A stretch of DNA of 64,000 bases from JAGWBF01 sp965116325. GTDB taxonomy: Bacteria; Chloroflexota; Dehalococcoidia; Lucifugimonadales; JAGWBF01. Below the pieces are notes generated by a model that had not been told where the DNA came from, ran no database searches, and saw only the letters and a program-made list of their open reading frames with translations. This document shows positions 33,794 to 43,508 of the stretch, piece by piece. The stretch is from NCBI GenBank assembly GCA_965116325.1, contig OZ220675.1, positions 1,736,001-1,800,000 on the forward strand, given 5' to 3'. The stretch's first letter is position 1. Every line of letters begins with the position of its first letter. Made by a program: the position numbers and the translations under genes.

Positions 33794-35275
33794 CTACCCG
33801 CCGGAGGCGGCCAGCAGGGCGCGGTAGACCAGCACCATGGCCTCGGTGTCCCGCTTGCAGTAGGCCAGGAGGGCTTCGCGGACCTTGGCATCATCTTCTC
33901 CCGGCACATCGCAGGTTACGAGGCGGAGGTATTCCGCCGAGGCTTCCATGCCTTCCTGCACCGCCAGCTCATCGTAGCCGGTACCAGGCGCCATGGCAGG
34001 CAGCACCTGCTTTATGGAGAAGCTGCCGTGAAACTGGGGGTGGTAGTAGCCGTCCCTCACGACCTTGAGGAGATCCACTATTCGGTCCGTCAGCGCCAGC
34101 AGGGCCTCCCGGTACTGGGGCAGCGCCTCTGCAAGATTATCGATTACCCTTTTCTCGTAGGACGAATATGTGACGACGGAGCCTTCCGATGGCAGGGCCT
34201 CCAGCAGGCTGGCGGCAAACCGCTCCCTGGGGTCACCGCCGTCGGGGTTAAGGAACTCGCCGTGGGTCAGCTCGCCCGACCCGTCCATAAGGTGGAGGGA
34301 CCACTGAAAGGGCACCGTTTCGTATGGGCGTGTGCCAGGGTAAATGGGAATAGCTGGGCTGATGGTCTCGAAATCGACAAAGCTGGCCGGAAAGGTGATT
34401 TGCTCCAGGCTGGCCCCAAGCCCGGGGCTAACAAAGGGTTGCCCGCTGGCTACTGAGTTGCGCACTCGTTGCTGCAGGGCGTTCAGCCCCGACAGGCCTT
34501 GGGGTATGTTGGCGATGTGATCGATCCCCAGGGCCTTCAGGTTTTCCCGCAGGCCGTCCCGCAGCCCCGGTAGTCGTCTCACAGGATACTCCGGCTCGCC
34601 GCTGTGGCAGTGGCCGAAGAAGCTGCATGTGTACGGCGACGTGCAGTGCTTCCCGGTGTCGATGTCCGGCGGGTCATCCAGGTCCAGGGTGGCCCACATC
34701 TCGCCCAGGTCGCCCGCAATTCCCTCGGCGACGTATGTCCTGGCGCGATCGGTGAGGTCCGCCAACGTGAAGAGCTGCTCCAGGTCGTGCTCGCCGCCCT
34801 GGTAAACGTAGGTGTTGTTGATGTGCATCAGGTAAGCCCTGTCGATGGCTATGCCGGAGCCCTCGGCCGCATATAGCTGGACCGCCACGTCGGTGTAGTG
34901 CTCCTCCTTCACGCTGGTGGATGACTTCACCTCTACAAGGTCGAACACCTGCCCATCCTTCCGCACCAGGATGTCGAACCTGGCGCGGATGCCCTCGAAG
35001 TTGACGGCGGCCTCGTACAGGGCTGGGATGGAGGGATCGCTCAGCAGGGCTTTGGTCGTGGCTATAGCCCGGGCATGCTCCAGGTAGGATTCGTCCACCA
35101 GCCTGCCTCCGGGGAATCGGAGCCTGGCCTTCTCGCCGACGGCGATGCCGGAGTCGAATATCGCCTGGGTGGCCGGGTCGATGGGGTCGGCTAGGTCCCG
35201 GCTGTAGCACTCAAGGTACAGCCTCTTCAGACACTGGAGACCGGACTGGAACCTGGACTTGGATAGGTTGGCCAT
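33794..35275 (-). CDS. DUF2779 protein: Cas4/AddB-like PD-(D/E)XK nuclease with Fe-S cysteines
   Basis: The 493-residue protein starts 'MANLSKSRFQSGLQCLKRLY', with the Cys of the SxxxxxxxxCxxxxY motif of Cas4/RecB-type nucleases. The nuclease core includes 'ARFDILVRKDGQVFDLVEVK' (D, then E-x-K), and further cysteines at 'KHCTSPYTCSFFGHC' complete a likely 4Fe-4S cluster. The C-terminal half has 'SFVDFETISPAIPI', the DxE start of an RNase H/DnaQ-like exonuclease domain as in DUF2779, and ends in 'LLAYCKRDTEAM', which fits the last acidic position. The protein may combine two nucleases. Role in vivo unknown. Confidence 0.85.
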   Translation of the reverse strand: MANLSKSRFQSGLQCLKRLYLECYSRDLADPIDPATQAIFDSGIAVGEKARLRFPGGRLVDESYLEHARAIATTKALLSDPSIPALYEAAVNFEGIRARFDILVRKDGQVFDLVEVKSSTSVKEEHYTDVAVQLYAAEGSGIAIDRAYLMHINNTYVYQGGEHDLEQLFTLADLTDRARTYVAEGIAGDLGEMWATLDLDDPPDIDTGKHCTSPYTCSFFGHCHSGEPEYPVRRLPGLRDGLRENLKALGIDHIANIPQGLSGLNALQQRVRNSVASGQPFVSPGLGASLEQITFPASFVDFETISPAIPIYPGTRPYETVPFQWSLHLMDGSGELTHGEFLNPDGGDPRERFAASLLEALPSEGSVVTYSSYEKRVIDNLAEALPQYREALLALTDRIVDLLKVVRDGYYHPQFHGSFSIKQVLPAMAPGTGYDELAVQEGMEASAEYLRLVTCDVPGEDDAKVREALLAYCKRDTEAMVLVYRALLAASGG

Positions 35276-35315
35276 CTTGTCTTACCTGGAGTTGCTTAGC
35301 GCGGCAGGGATGTTC

Positions 35316-36098
35316 CTAGTCCCCGGGCAGGACTCCTCGGAACAAATCCTCCACCTGGGGCAGGCTGTCGTGGTCGGTGAGGGTGATTTGCAGGGGGGTC
35401 ACCGAAATGAAGTTCTCCTTGAGGGCCTTGTTGTCGGTGTTCTCCCCTGTCGTCGGATTCAGAAACTTGTCCCTGGATATCCAGTAGTAGCTGCGCCGTC
35501 CGTCGTTGCCGTCCTTAACGTTCTCCCCGTAGCTGCGGGCGCCCAGGGTGGTTACCTGCACTCCCTTGATCCTGTCCATGGGTTCGTTGGGCAGGTTGAT
35601 GTTGATCAGGGAGGTAGGCAGAGCCTTCCCGTCGGCTAGCTGCCTGCCCAGGGCCTCGAGAAGGGATGCCGCCACTTCGTAGCGGGTGTTCCTGACGGAT
35701 GCTACGGAGATGGCGATGGAGGGATATCCCCGTAGATGTCCCTGCAGGGCAGCGCCGACGGTGCCCGATATCAGGACATCCGCCCCCAGGTTGGCGCCCT
35801 GGTTTATCCCCGACACAACAAGGTCAACGGGTCCCACCAGCTTTTCCAGGCCCAGGAGGCAGCTATCTCCGGGGGTTCCCTCGACGGCGTAGGCCTTCAA
35901 CTCCCCGGCACCTTTCTCAACGCGCGGGGTAACCTCCTTGGCCCGTATGGGGATGTGGAGGGTGAGGGCGGTACCCACCCCGCTCTGCTCCCGGTCGGGG
36001 GCTGCCACATAGATATCCCCCGCGCCTTTCAGGGCATCGACGGCTGCCCAGAGGCCGGGGGATTCCACACCATCGTCGTTGGTAACGAGTATCTTCAC
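35316..36098 (-). CDS. surE: 5'/3'-nucleotidase SurE
   Basis: This 260-residue protein starts 'MKILVTNDDGVESPGLWAAV', containing the SurE NDDG metal motif (D8, D9), followed by 'VAAPDREQSGVG' and 'VSGINQGANLG', which carry the other metal-site residues (S and N). SurE dephosphorylates nucleoside monophosphates and short polyphosphates and has a survival role in stationary phase. It is divergent from mfd and follows the DUF2779 gene on the opposite side with a 40-base gap. Confidence 0.96.
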   Translation of the reverse strand: MKILVTNDDGVESPGLWAAVDALKGAGDIYVAAPDREQSGVGTALTLHIPIRAKEVTPRVEKGAGELKAYAVEGTPGDSCLLGLEKLVGPVDLVVSGINQGANLGADVLISGTVGAALQGHLRGYPSIAISVASVRNTRYEVAASLLEALGRQLADGKALPTSLININLPNEPMDRIKGVQVTTLGARSYGENVKDGNDGRRSYYWISRDKFLNPTTGENTDNKALKENFISVTPLQITLTDHDSLPQVEDLFRGVLPGD

Positions 36099-36222
36099 AG
36101 TCGCCTGCTAGCTGGAATCTCCGGGGAGGCCATTGTGGCATAGCCAAATAGGCCAGTCAAGGAAGGTCAGTCGCCTTGACATCCACCCGGGTTTGCCGTC
36201 CAATATCCCGTGTAATCTGCAA

Positions 36223-39200
36223 ATGACTCTAACTCCGGTCCCACCGTCGCCCCGCGGGATTGAAGACAGCGCCGCCGAACCTGGTCTGAAGGGGCTTCTC
36301 GATCTTCTGGGGGACCATCCCAGCTTCCAGCAGCTTTTGCACACGCTGGCATCACCCGGGGGTACGAAACCCCTAGGGGTGCTGGATGCCGCCAAGCCCT
36401 ACTTCCTTGCGGCCCTATGGAACCACACCTCCAGGCCCATTATCCTGGTGGCCCCCCGTCCTGAAGATGCCCGTTCTCTGTACGACCACCTGCTGGGTTA
36501 TCTAGGGGATGGCGCTGAGTTGTACCTATTCCCCGAGCCGGAAGTTCTGCCCTTCGAGCGCATCCTTACGGAAGCCTCGACCACCAACCAGAGGCTTGCC
36601 GCCCTGGCTGCCCTGCACCAAGCCGCAGACGGCGCATCTGGACGCAAGGCTCCCATCATCGTAGCGTCCGCTTCGGCGGCCATATTCAAGACCATCAGCC
36701 CTGACGCCTTTCAGGAGGGGTGCCACATTCTGGAGACAGGCTCCCGCATCCGTGTTTCGGACCTCCTGGAACGATGGGTGCGTTTGGGATACCAGCGGGA
36801 TGACAACGTGGAGTCACCGGGGACCTTCAGCTCTCGAGGGGGCATCCTGGATGTCTATTCGCCAAACTCCCATCTGCCGGTGCGGATAGAGCTGTGGGGA
36901 GATGAGATCGACAGCATGAGGCTGTTCGATCCCGGCACCCAGCGTTCGGTGGGCACGGTGGACCGCGTTGAGGTCATTCCTGCCCGGGAGATCCTGCCGC
37001 GCCTGGCGGCCCCGGATGTGATCGAAGAAGCCATCCGGGCTATGGATATCGGCGGGTGCCGGCCCGATGTGCAGCAGAGGTTCGAGGATGACCTGGAGTC
37101 GCTGCTGGTCGGCACCATCGAAGAGGAGCTTGCCCTCTACAACGGCGTGGTCAACACTGGCGGGCTCCTCGAGCACGCACCCGCAGGGAGCATCCTCGTG
37201 CTGGACCGGCAGGATGATGTCCGGCGGGAGATCGAAGAGCTGACGGGCCGGGCGGAACACCTTCGTTCCAACAGGGAGGAATCGGGAGACCTGCCCCGGA
37301 AGTTTCCCCTCCCCCAAGAGGTCTGGGAGGAGTTCTCCGAAGCAGCAGGTCCGTTCCACCGTCTGCCCATTGAACCCTGGGCCGACGATGATGGCGGGCT
37401 TGGGTTCAGCTCGACAGACAGCTACTTCGGGCACCCCGAACGATTTGCCCAGGAGCTGCCCCAGCTCCTTCAGGAGGGGCACCGGGTTGTGGTGGTGACC
37501 CGGTATCCCGGCAGGGTGGTCGAGCTGCTCTCCGATGCGGGAATCCCAGCCTCCGCTGTGTCGAGGCTGGACCTTGCTCCCGCCCCGGGAGAGGTGAGAG
37601 TTGTTGCAGGTTTCCTGGGCAGGGGCTGGACGCTGCCCTTTGGGCCGTCGAGCATCACCGTATTCACCGACACCGAGCTGTTCGGCATAGCCAAGGAACG
37701 CAGGTCCCGCTCCCGACGAACGGTCAGGCGGGAGGCATTCCTGTCGGAGCTGGTCCCCGGCTCTTTTGTAGTGCACATCGACCACGGGGTTGCCCGGTTC
37801 GCCGGGACCATGCAGATGGATAGCGACGGAGAGCCCAGGGAGTACCTGGTGCTGGAGTATGCCGAGGCTGATAAGCTGTACGTTCCCACGGACCAGCTTG
37901 CCCGCATCTCGCCCTACGTGGCGACCACCGACCGTCCGCCGGTGCTGACCCGCTTGGGCACCGCCGACTGGAGCCGCACCAAGGAGAGGGTGAAGCACTC
38001 GGCCCAGGAGATGGCCCGGGAGCTCCTGGACCTATACGCGGCGCGCCAGGTCACCGAGGGACATCCCTTCTCTCCCGATTCCCTGTGGCAGCAGGAGCTG
38101 GAAGACTCCTTTCCCTACGAGGAGACCGCTGACCAAAAGCGCACCATCTACGAGATGAAGTGCGAGATGGAGCAGTCCCATCCCATGGACCGCCTGGTAT
38201 GCGGTGATGTGGGATATGGGAAGACTGAGGTCGCCCTCAGGGCTGCGTTCAAGGCTGTGGGGGACAGCCGGCAGGTGGCCCTGCTGGTGCCCACGACGGT
38301 GCTGGCCCAGCAGCACTACGCCACCTTCAGCCAGCGCCTTAGCCCCTTCCCCATCAAGGTCGATGTGCTCAGCAGATTCAGGACCAAGCGGGAACAGAGA
38401 GATGTGATCGAGGGCATCCGCTCCGGGGAAGTTGACATAATCATTGGAACCCATCGCCTTCTGCAAAAGGATGTGGTGTTCAAGGACCTGGGGCTGGTTG
38501 TTGTGGATGAAGAGCAGCGCTTTGGAGTTGCCCACAAGGAACGTCTGAAGCAGATGCGCCGGGAGGTGGACATGCTCACCCTGAGCGCCACGCCCATCCC
38601 CCGCACCCTGCACATGGGCCTGTCGGGCATACGGGATATGAGCACCATAGACACGGCGCCCGAAGACAGGCAGCCGGTAAAGACCTTCGTCTCCCAGCAC
38701 AAGGAGGAGGTGGTTAAGGAGGCGATAACCCGGGAGCTGGACCGGGGAGGCCAGGTGTATTACCTGCACAACCGGGTCAACACCATCGGCAGGGTGGCCG
38801 CTGAGCTGGCCAAGCTCTTGCCGAAGGCGAGGTTCGGCGTTGCCCACGGCAGGATGCCCGAGGAGGAGCTGGAGGATGTGATGGCGTCTTTCCAGCAGGG
38901 GGATATCGATGTCCTGGTGTGCACCACCATCATAGAGTCCGGGTTGGACATCCCCAACGCCAACACCCTGGTGCTAGAGAGGGCCGACCGGTTCGGCCTG
39001 TCCCAGCTCTACCAGCTCAGGGGCAGGATCGGCCGCGGCTCCAACCGTGCTTACGCCTACCTGCTGCTTCCCAGGGGTCAGCGCATCACCGAGACAGCCA
39101 CCAAACGCCTGAAGGCCATCCTGGAAGCAACGGAGCTGGGCAGCGGCTATCGTATCGCCTTGCGAGACCTGGAGATACGAGGAGCGGGCAACATCCTTGG

Positions 39201-39786
39201 CGCCCAGCAGAGCGGCCACATCCACGCCGTTGGGTTCGACCTGTACAGCCAGCTATTGAACGAAGCGGTGGCGGAGATAAAAGCCGGGGAACCTGGCGGC
39301 GAGGGAAGACCCGCGGAAGAACCAGCTCCCGCAGCCCGCGTGAGCGTGCCACTGGCTGCCCACATCCCTGAAGATTACGTCAGCCATCTGCCAACCCGCC
39401 TTGCCGTCTACCAGAGGCTGTCCAAGATGAAGGTTCACCAGGAGGTCGACGATATTCGCACCGAGCTGCAGGACCGGTTCGGGCCGGTGCCTGAACCCGT
39501 CGAGGACCTGCTCTACCTGGTGAACGTCAGGCTGCTGGCGGGGGATGCAGGCGTGGAGAGCATCAACGTGCAAGGGAGCATGGCCACCCTGAACCTGGTG
39601 CAGGGAGTGCGCGGGGCGAGGCTGGCCTTGGAGAAGGCCCTGGGACCCGGCGTCAAAGTAGGGAACCGCCAGATACACATCAGGCTAGGACAGGGCGACT
39701 CATGGAAGGATGCCTTGGTGGCTGCCCTGGAGGGACTCCTGGAGTTTGCCCGGCGCCTGGAGAGGACCTTGGCCGGCCGGCCTTGA
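36223..39786 (+). CDS. mfd: Transcription-repair coupling factor Mfd
   Basis: The 1,187-residue enzyme removes RNA polymerase stalled at DNA damage and recruits UvrA. The UvrB-like N-terminal domains (about 20-340) are followed by the RNA-polymerase-interacting domain near 'GSFVVHIDHGVARFAGTMQM'. The translocase has Walker A GDVGYGKT (K667) and DEEQ (762-765), then 'TLSATPIPRTLHMGL' and 'IIESGLDIPNANT'. The C-terminal TRCF domain starts near 'HIPEDYVSHLPTRLAVYQRL'. I chose the ATG at 36223 from length and N-terminus; the frame is open 30 codons further upstream. A TTGACA at 36176-36181 could be its -35 box, but the -10 is poor. Confidence 0.95.
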   Translation: MTLTPVPPSPRGIEDSAAEPGLKGLLDLLGDHPSFQQLLHTLASPGGTKPLGVLDAAKPYFLAALWNHTSRPIILVAPRPEDARSLYDHLLGYLGDGAELYLFPEPEVLPFERILTEASTTNQRLAALAALHQAADGASGRKAPIIVASASAAIFKTISPDAFQEGCHILETGSRIRVSDLLERWVRLGYQRDDNVESPGTFSSRGGILDVYSPNSHLPVRIELWGDEIDSMRLFDPGTQRSVGTVDRVEVIPAREILPRLAAPDVIEEAIRAMDIGGCRPDVQQRFEDDLESLLVGTIEEELALYNGVVNTGGLLEHAPAGSILVLDRQDDVRREIEELTGRAEHLRSNREESGDLPRKFPLPQEVWEEFSEAAGPFHRLPIEPWADDDGGLGFSSTDSYFGHPERFAQELPQLLQEGHRVVVVTRYPGRVVELLSDAGIPASAVSRLDLAPAPGEVRVVAGFLGRGWTLPFGPSSITVFTDTELFGIAKERRSRSRRTVRREAFLSELVPGSFVVHIDHGVARFAGTMQMDSDGEPREYLVLEYAEADKLYVPTDQLARISPYVATTDRPPVLTRLGTADWSRTKERVKHSAQEMARELLDLYAARQVTEGHPFSPDSLWQQELEDSFPYEETADQKRTIYEMKCEMEQSHPMDRLVCGDVGYGKTEVALRAAFKAVGDSRQVALLVPTTVLAQQHYATFSQRLSPFPIKVDVLSRFRTKREQRDVIEGIRSGEVDIIIGTHRLLQKDVVFKDLGLVVVDEEQRFGVAHKERLKQMRREVDMLTLSATPIPRTLHMGLSGIRDMSTIDTAPEDRQPVKTFVSQHKEEVVKEAITRELDRGGQVYYLHNRVNTIGRVAAELAKLLPKARFGVAHGRMPEEELEDVMASFQQGDIDVLVCTTIIESGLDIPNANTLVLERADRFGLSQLYQLRGRIGRGSNRAYAYLLLPRGQRITETATKRLKAILEATELGSGYRIALRDLEIRGAGNILGAQQSGHIHAVGFDLYSQLLNEAVAEIKAGEPGGEGRPAEEPAPAARVSVPLAAHIPEDYVSHLPTRLAVYQRLSKMKVHQEVDDIRTELQDRFGPVPEPVEDLLYLVNVRLLAGDAGVESINVQGSMATLNLVQGVRGARLALEKALGPGVKVGNRQIHIRLGQGDSWKDALVAALEGLLEFARRLERTLAGRP

Positions 39787-39801
39787 CCGACCGGCTGGGC
39801 G

Positions 39802-40512
39802 CTATAGACCGTTGGCCAGGAGGCCGTCCAGCTCTGGCAGGCTGGCAATGCGGGTGCAATCGTCGATGTGCTCGTACCACCCCTCCCGGTCGATCAGGAC
39901 CGGGGTTATCCCAACAGCCTTGGCGCCCAGGGCATCGGCCTTGTACTGGTCTCCCACATGCACAGCGTCGGCCGGGTCAACCCGCGCCCGTTCCAGGGCC
40001 GCCAGGAACACCCGGTTGTGGGGCTTCTCGGCCCCCGCCTCCGCCGAGGTGATGGAAAAATCCAGGTAGGGTGACAGACCAAGCTGGTCGCAGATTACGG
40101 GCATATCCCTGCGCAGGTTGGAGATTAGCCCCGTCACCAGCCCCCTGGTCTTCAGCAGCTCCAGGCCCGGAAGCACATCTTCGAACAAGGCAAAGTCCTT
40201 GGGCACCAGGCTGGCCATCATCCATGCATCCCTGGCCAGGGAGATGGATGCGTTGATGCCGGCGCCACCAAGGATGATCTGCTCGTACTCTGCGAAGAAA
40301 TCTGCTCGTTCCTGATCGCTGCGCTCCGACAGGGAACGCTTGGCGTTCTCTTCGCTCATGTACTCGTCGGCGCGGACATAGCCCCTGCGAATACCCTCCT
40401 TGGAAACCTTGAGTCCAAGCTCGGCGCAGGCGGCCTGCTGTATCTCGTCCACCGGGGGCCAAAACCTGACCAGGGTGTTGTAGAAGTCGAAGAAAACGGC
40501 TTTGGTCTTCAA
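39802..40512 (-). CDS. HAD-superfamily hydrolase (subfamily IA)
   Basis: The 236-residue protein begins (M)KTKAVFFDFYNTLVRF, where FFDFYNTL is the HAD motif I (DxxxT/V, nucleophile Asp). Motif II is 'GLISNLRRDM', and motifs III/IV are in 'SAEAGAEKPHNRVFLAAL' (Lys) and 'AVHVGDQYKADALGA' (GDxxxxD). It resembles REG-2-like or pyrimidine-nucleotidase-type HAD phosphatases. The reading frame extends upstream to 40905 inside proB, but homology starts at residue 2 of the TTG at 40512, so I start there. Convergent with mfd, 15 bases apart. Confidence 0.85.
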   Translation of the reverse strand: MKTKAVFFDFYNTLVRFWPPVDEIQQAACAELGLKVSKEGIRRGYVRADEYMSEENAKRSLSERSDQERADFFAEYEQIILGGAGINASISLARDAWMMASLVPKDFALFEDVLPGLELLKTRGLVTGLISNLRRDMPVICDQLGLSPYLDFSITSAEAGAEKPHNRVFLAALERARVDPADAVHVGDQYKADALGAKAVGITPVLIDREGWYEHIDDCTRIASLPELDGLLANGL

Positions 40513-40630
40513 CAGCAGCCTGCCGAGCAATCGACCGGGGAGTCGGAGAGTGATGCAGCTAGATGGTCTCTCATTTGAAAGGGAAGCCAATTCTACCACA
40601 ACGCCGTAGGTGTGTGAATCCGCCCCGTGC

Positions 40631-40639
40631 TGATATAAT
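40631..40639 (+). promoter_or_regulatory. Extended -10 promoter upstream of proBA
   Basis: TG-A-TATAAT (40631-40639) is a perfect extended -10 element 44 bases before the proB start. The -35 region (about 40611-40616) is weak, as is common with extended -10 promoters. Confidence 0.6.
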
Positions 40640-40683
40640 CTGTGGGACAGTAGGGCTAACCGACCTGGAACCGGCTGCGCTCG

Positions 40684-41844
40684 ATGCTTCCCACAGTGAA
40701 CGACATCCACAATAGCTCCCCGGACCCCGTGTCTTCCACGTACAAGCGGATCGTGGTCAAGGCGGGCACGGGCGTCCTGACCCGGGGCTCGGACCGCCTG
40801 GACATAGACGTGATGCGGTCCCTGGTGGACCAGATCGCCAAGCTCCACCAGGCAGGGGCGGAAATCATCCTGGTGTCGTCGGGAGCCGTAGCCACGGGAC
40901 GCCACATCCTTGGCCCCGAAAAGGAGCGAAGGGATATCCCCTTCAGGCAGGTGCAGGCTGCCGTGGGCCAGGGGCGCCTCATGCGCATATACGAAGAGCT
41001 ATTCGACCAGCACAATATCATGGCCGCCCAAGCCCTGCTGACCTGGAACGACCTCTCCCACCGGCAGAGCTATCTGAACGTGCGCAACGCCCTGACGGCC
41101 CTGCTGGAGCTGAGGGCGGTGCCGGTGCTCAACGAGAACGATGTGGTAGCTGTGGACGAGATCGGGGAGGTTTTCGGGGACAACGACCGCCTGTCGGCCC
41201 TGGTGTCCAACCTGGTGGACGCCGACCTTGTGGTGGTGCTGACCCAGGTGGATGGACTTTACACCGCCGACCCCCGGGAACATCAAGATGCTGAGAAGCT
41301 GGAGCGGGTGGACAGGGTGGACAGCGCTATAGAGGCTTTGGCCAGCCGGAACCTGGACCCCAGAGCCCGCGGCGGCATGGCCACCAAGCTGCAGGCTGCC
41401 AGGACGGTGACCTCCGCCGGGGCTGCGATGATCATCTGCAACGGGCATGAAGAGGATGTGCTGATGAAGGTGGTCACCGGGAAGAAGGTGGGCACCTTCT
41501 TCCCTCCCACCGCCTCCAAGATGGAGAGCCGTAAGAGATGGATGCTAAGCGCGCCGTCCGGAAAGGGCAGCATCGTAGTTGACCAGGGGGCTGCCGCAGC
41601 CCTGGGAAACGAGAACCGGAGCCTGCTGCCGGCGGGAGTCAAGGGTGTCCATGGGCCCTTCGAGCGAGGAGATATCGTTGGAATCGTTGGCCCCAAGGGG
41701 GACAGGTTCGGATGCGGCATCGCCAACTACTCGTCCGCCGATACGGAGAGAGTCAAAGGGGCCCGCTCGGACCGAATTCAGGGCATACTGGGGTACCATT
41801 ACGGCCAGGAGATAATTCACAGAAACAACCTGGTGCTGCTATGA
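40684..41844 (+). CDS. proB: Glutamate 5-kinase
   Basis: This 386-residue enzyme phosphorylates glutamate in the first step of proline synthesis. The amino-acid-kinase domain (about 20-270) shows 'RIVVKAGTGVLT', 'EIILVSSGAVATGR' and 'LNENDVVAVDEI' with 'FGDNDRLSALV'. The C-terminal PUA domain (about 290-375) begins at 'GSIVVDQGAAAAL'. Length and domain pair match the long ProB type. The proA gene follows after 7 bases on the same strand, so the two are one operon driven by the promoter at 40631. Confidence 0.96.
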   Translation: MLPTVNDIHNSSPDPVSSTYKRIVVKAGTGVLTRGSDRLDIDVMRSLVDQIAKLHQAGAEIILVSSGAVATGRHILGPEKERRDIPFRQVQAAVGQGRLMRIYEELFDQHNIMAAQALLTWNDLSHRQSYLNVRNALTALLELRAVPVLNENDVVAVDEIGEVFGDNDRLSALVSNLVDADLVVVLTQVDGLYTADPREHQDAEKLERVDRVDSAIEALASRNLDPRARGGMATKLQAARTVTSAGAAMIICNGHEEDVLMKVVTGKKVGTFFPPTASKMESRKRWMLSAPSGKGSIVVDQGAAAALGNENRSLLPAGVKGVHGPFERGDIVGIVGPKGDRFGCGIANYSSADTERVKGARSDRIQGILGYHYGQEIIHRNNLVLL

Positions 41845-41851
41845 GGATGTC

Positions 41852-43126
41852 ATGACTACTACCGTGGATATTTTGACGGAGAAGGGCCTAGCTGTACGCC
41901 GGGCCTCTCGCAAACTGGCCACTCTCCCATCCGACACCAAGAACCGCGGGCTCAGAAATATCGCTGAGAACCTCATCGCCCGGCAGGAGCCCATCCTGGA
42001 AGCTAATGCCAGGGACATCGAGGCTGGAAGGGCCAGCGGGCTGAGCGATGCCCTGCTGGACCGGCTGCTCCTGGACGCCGCTCGCCTGGAGGGTCTGGCG
42101 CGGGATGTGGAGAAGATTGCGGACCTGCCGGACCCCGTGGGTGAAGTGATAGATATGCAGGTGCTGCCCAACGGCCTCTCAGCAGGCCGGGTCCGTGTCC
42201 CTCTGGGCGTCATCGGCGCCATCTACGAGAGTCGGCCTAACGTCAGCATCGACATTTCGGCGCTGTGCCTTAAGTCGGGCAACGGGTGCATCCTTCGCGG
42301 CGGCAGGGAAGCCATCAACTCCAACCGGGCTCTGACCGGAGTCGTCAGGAGCTCTATTAGCGAGGCGGGTGTCCCCGAAGATGCGGTCCAGTTCATTGAC
42401 AGCACCGACCGGGCCCTGGTGGAAGGCATGCTGAAACTCAAGGAGTACATCGACCTCATGGTGCCCCGGGGAGGCGCAGACTTTGTCCGTTACGTGGGTG
42501 AAGAGGCGTCCATGCCCGTGGTTACCGGAGGCGTTGGGGTATGTCACACCTACGTGGACAGGTCGGCAGACCTGGAGATGGCGGTGAACATCGCCTTCAA
42601 TGCCAAGACCCAGCGGCCCTCGGTCTGCAATGCCCTGGATACATTGCTGGTGCATTCGGGGGTGGCTGCTACCCACCTGCCCGCCATCGCCGACCGGTGG
42701 AGCCGGGCAGGGGTGGAGATGCGGTGCGACAGCCGGGCGCTGAGCATCCTGGGGGCGACCCAGGGCAAGGCTGTGGTGCCCGCCGGGGAGGGCGACTGGG
42801 GACAGGAATACCTGGACCTTATAGCTTCGGTCAAGGTGGTGGACTCCCTGGACGAAGCGCTGGAGCACATAGAAAAGTACGGGTCGGGCCACTCGGAAGC
42901 TATTGTAACGGGGGACTACACATCAGCATCCCGTTTCATGAAAGAGGTGGATGCTGCGGCGGTGCTGGTCAATGCCAGCACCCGTTTTGTCGATGGAGGC
43001 CAGTTTGGGCTGGGGTCCGAGGTCGGCATCAGCACCCAGAAGTTTCATGCCCGGGGACCCTTTGGACTGCGAGAGCTTACGTCTTATAAATGGATAGTCC
43101 AAGGCAACGGCCAAGTCCTGGGCTAG
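41852..43126 (+). CDS. proA: Gamma-glutamyl-phosphate reductase
   Basis: This 424-residue ALDH-fold enzyme reduces glutamyl 5-phosphate to the semialdehyde with NADPH, the second step to proline. Typical motifs: 'VPLGVIGAIYESRPNVSIDI', 'KSGNGCILRGGREAINSN', the catalytic cysteine in 'TQRPSVCNALDTLLVH', and the C-terminal 'FGLGSEVGISTQKFHARGPF'. It is directly downstream of proB. The products cyclise and are reduced by ProC, which is not in this window. Confidence 0.97.
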   Translation: MTTTVDILTEKGLAVRRASRKLATLPSDTKNRGLRNIAENLIARQEPILEANARDIEAGRASGLSDALLDRLLLDAARLEGLARDVEKIADLPDPVGEVIDMQVLPNGLSAGRVRVPLGVIGAIYESRPNVSIDISALCLKSGNGCILRGGREAINSNRALTGVVRSSISEAGVPEDAVQFIDSTDRALVEGMLKLKEYIDLMVPRGGADFVRYVGEEASMPVVTGGVGVCHTYVDRSADLEMAVNIAFNAKTQRPSVCNALDTLLVHSGVAATHLPAIADRWSRAGVEMRCDSRALSILGATQGKAVVPAGEGDWGQEYLDLIASVKVVDSLDEALEHIEKYGSGHSEAIVTGDYTSASRFMKEVDAAAVLVNASTRFVDGGQFGLGSEVGISTQKFHARGPFGLRELTSYKWIVQGNGQVLG

Positions 43127-43160
43127 CAAACAACATCCCTCTGCTGGAGGCGAAGGTATA

Positions 43161-43472
43161 ATGGGCGAATTCTACTTCGAACGGGACTGTCGGACTCCCT
43201 ACTCGGAATGCTACACAATCCTGGAGGATGAACAGCCCGTGGGCCGGGTGGACATCCACTTCACGCCCACGGTGGTGCACTCTACCCTGTGCGTAGTGGA
43301 GAGCGTCACCCAGGAGGGCATCCAGGAGCTGATCGAAGCGATAGACGATGAGCTGGTGGATTCCATCGGGGTGTCCCGGGAGGAGTTCATCGTCCACATC
43401 TTCCAGGGTCGAGAGGCCGGCGTGTACAGCGACACCGGCTTCGGGGGCAACGGCGCCGAGCCTGCGCAGTAG
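43161..43472 (+). CDS. Conserved small protein of unknown function
   Basis: This 103-residue protein starts MGEFYFERDCRTPYSECYTI. It alternates strands and an acidic helix ('GIQELIEAIDDELVDSIGVS'), suggesting a small alpha/beta fold. The start is clear, with GGAGGCGAAGG upstream. It is 34 bases behind proA on the same strand and could be part of that transcript. No catalytic motif or family is recognised. Confidence 0.6.
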   Translation: MGEFYFERDCRTPYSECYTILEDEQPVGRVDIHFTPTVVHSTLCVVESVTQEGIQELIEAIDDELVDSIGVSREEFIVHIFQGREAGVYSDTGFGGNGAEPAQ

Positions 43473-43508
43473 AGGGGCGTCAAGCCCGGCCTTACTGGGG
43501 CCGATATC

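Noticed and set aside
36814..37998. 394-codon minus-strand frame
   Set aside because: Antisense shadow of mfd.
40513..40905. 5' extension of the HAD hydrolase frame
   Set aside because: It overlaps proB antisense and adds no HAD-like sequence before motif I.
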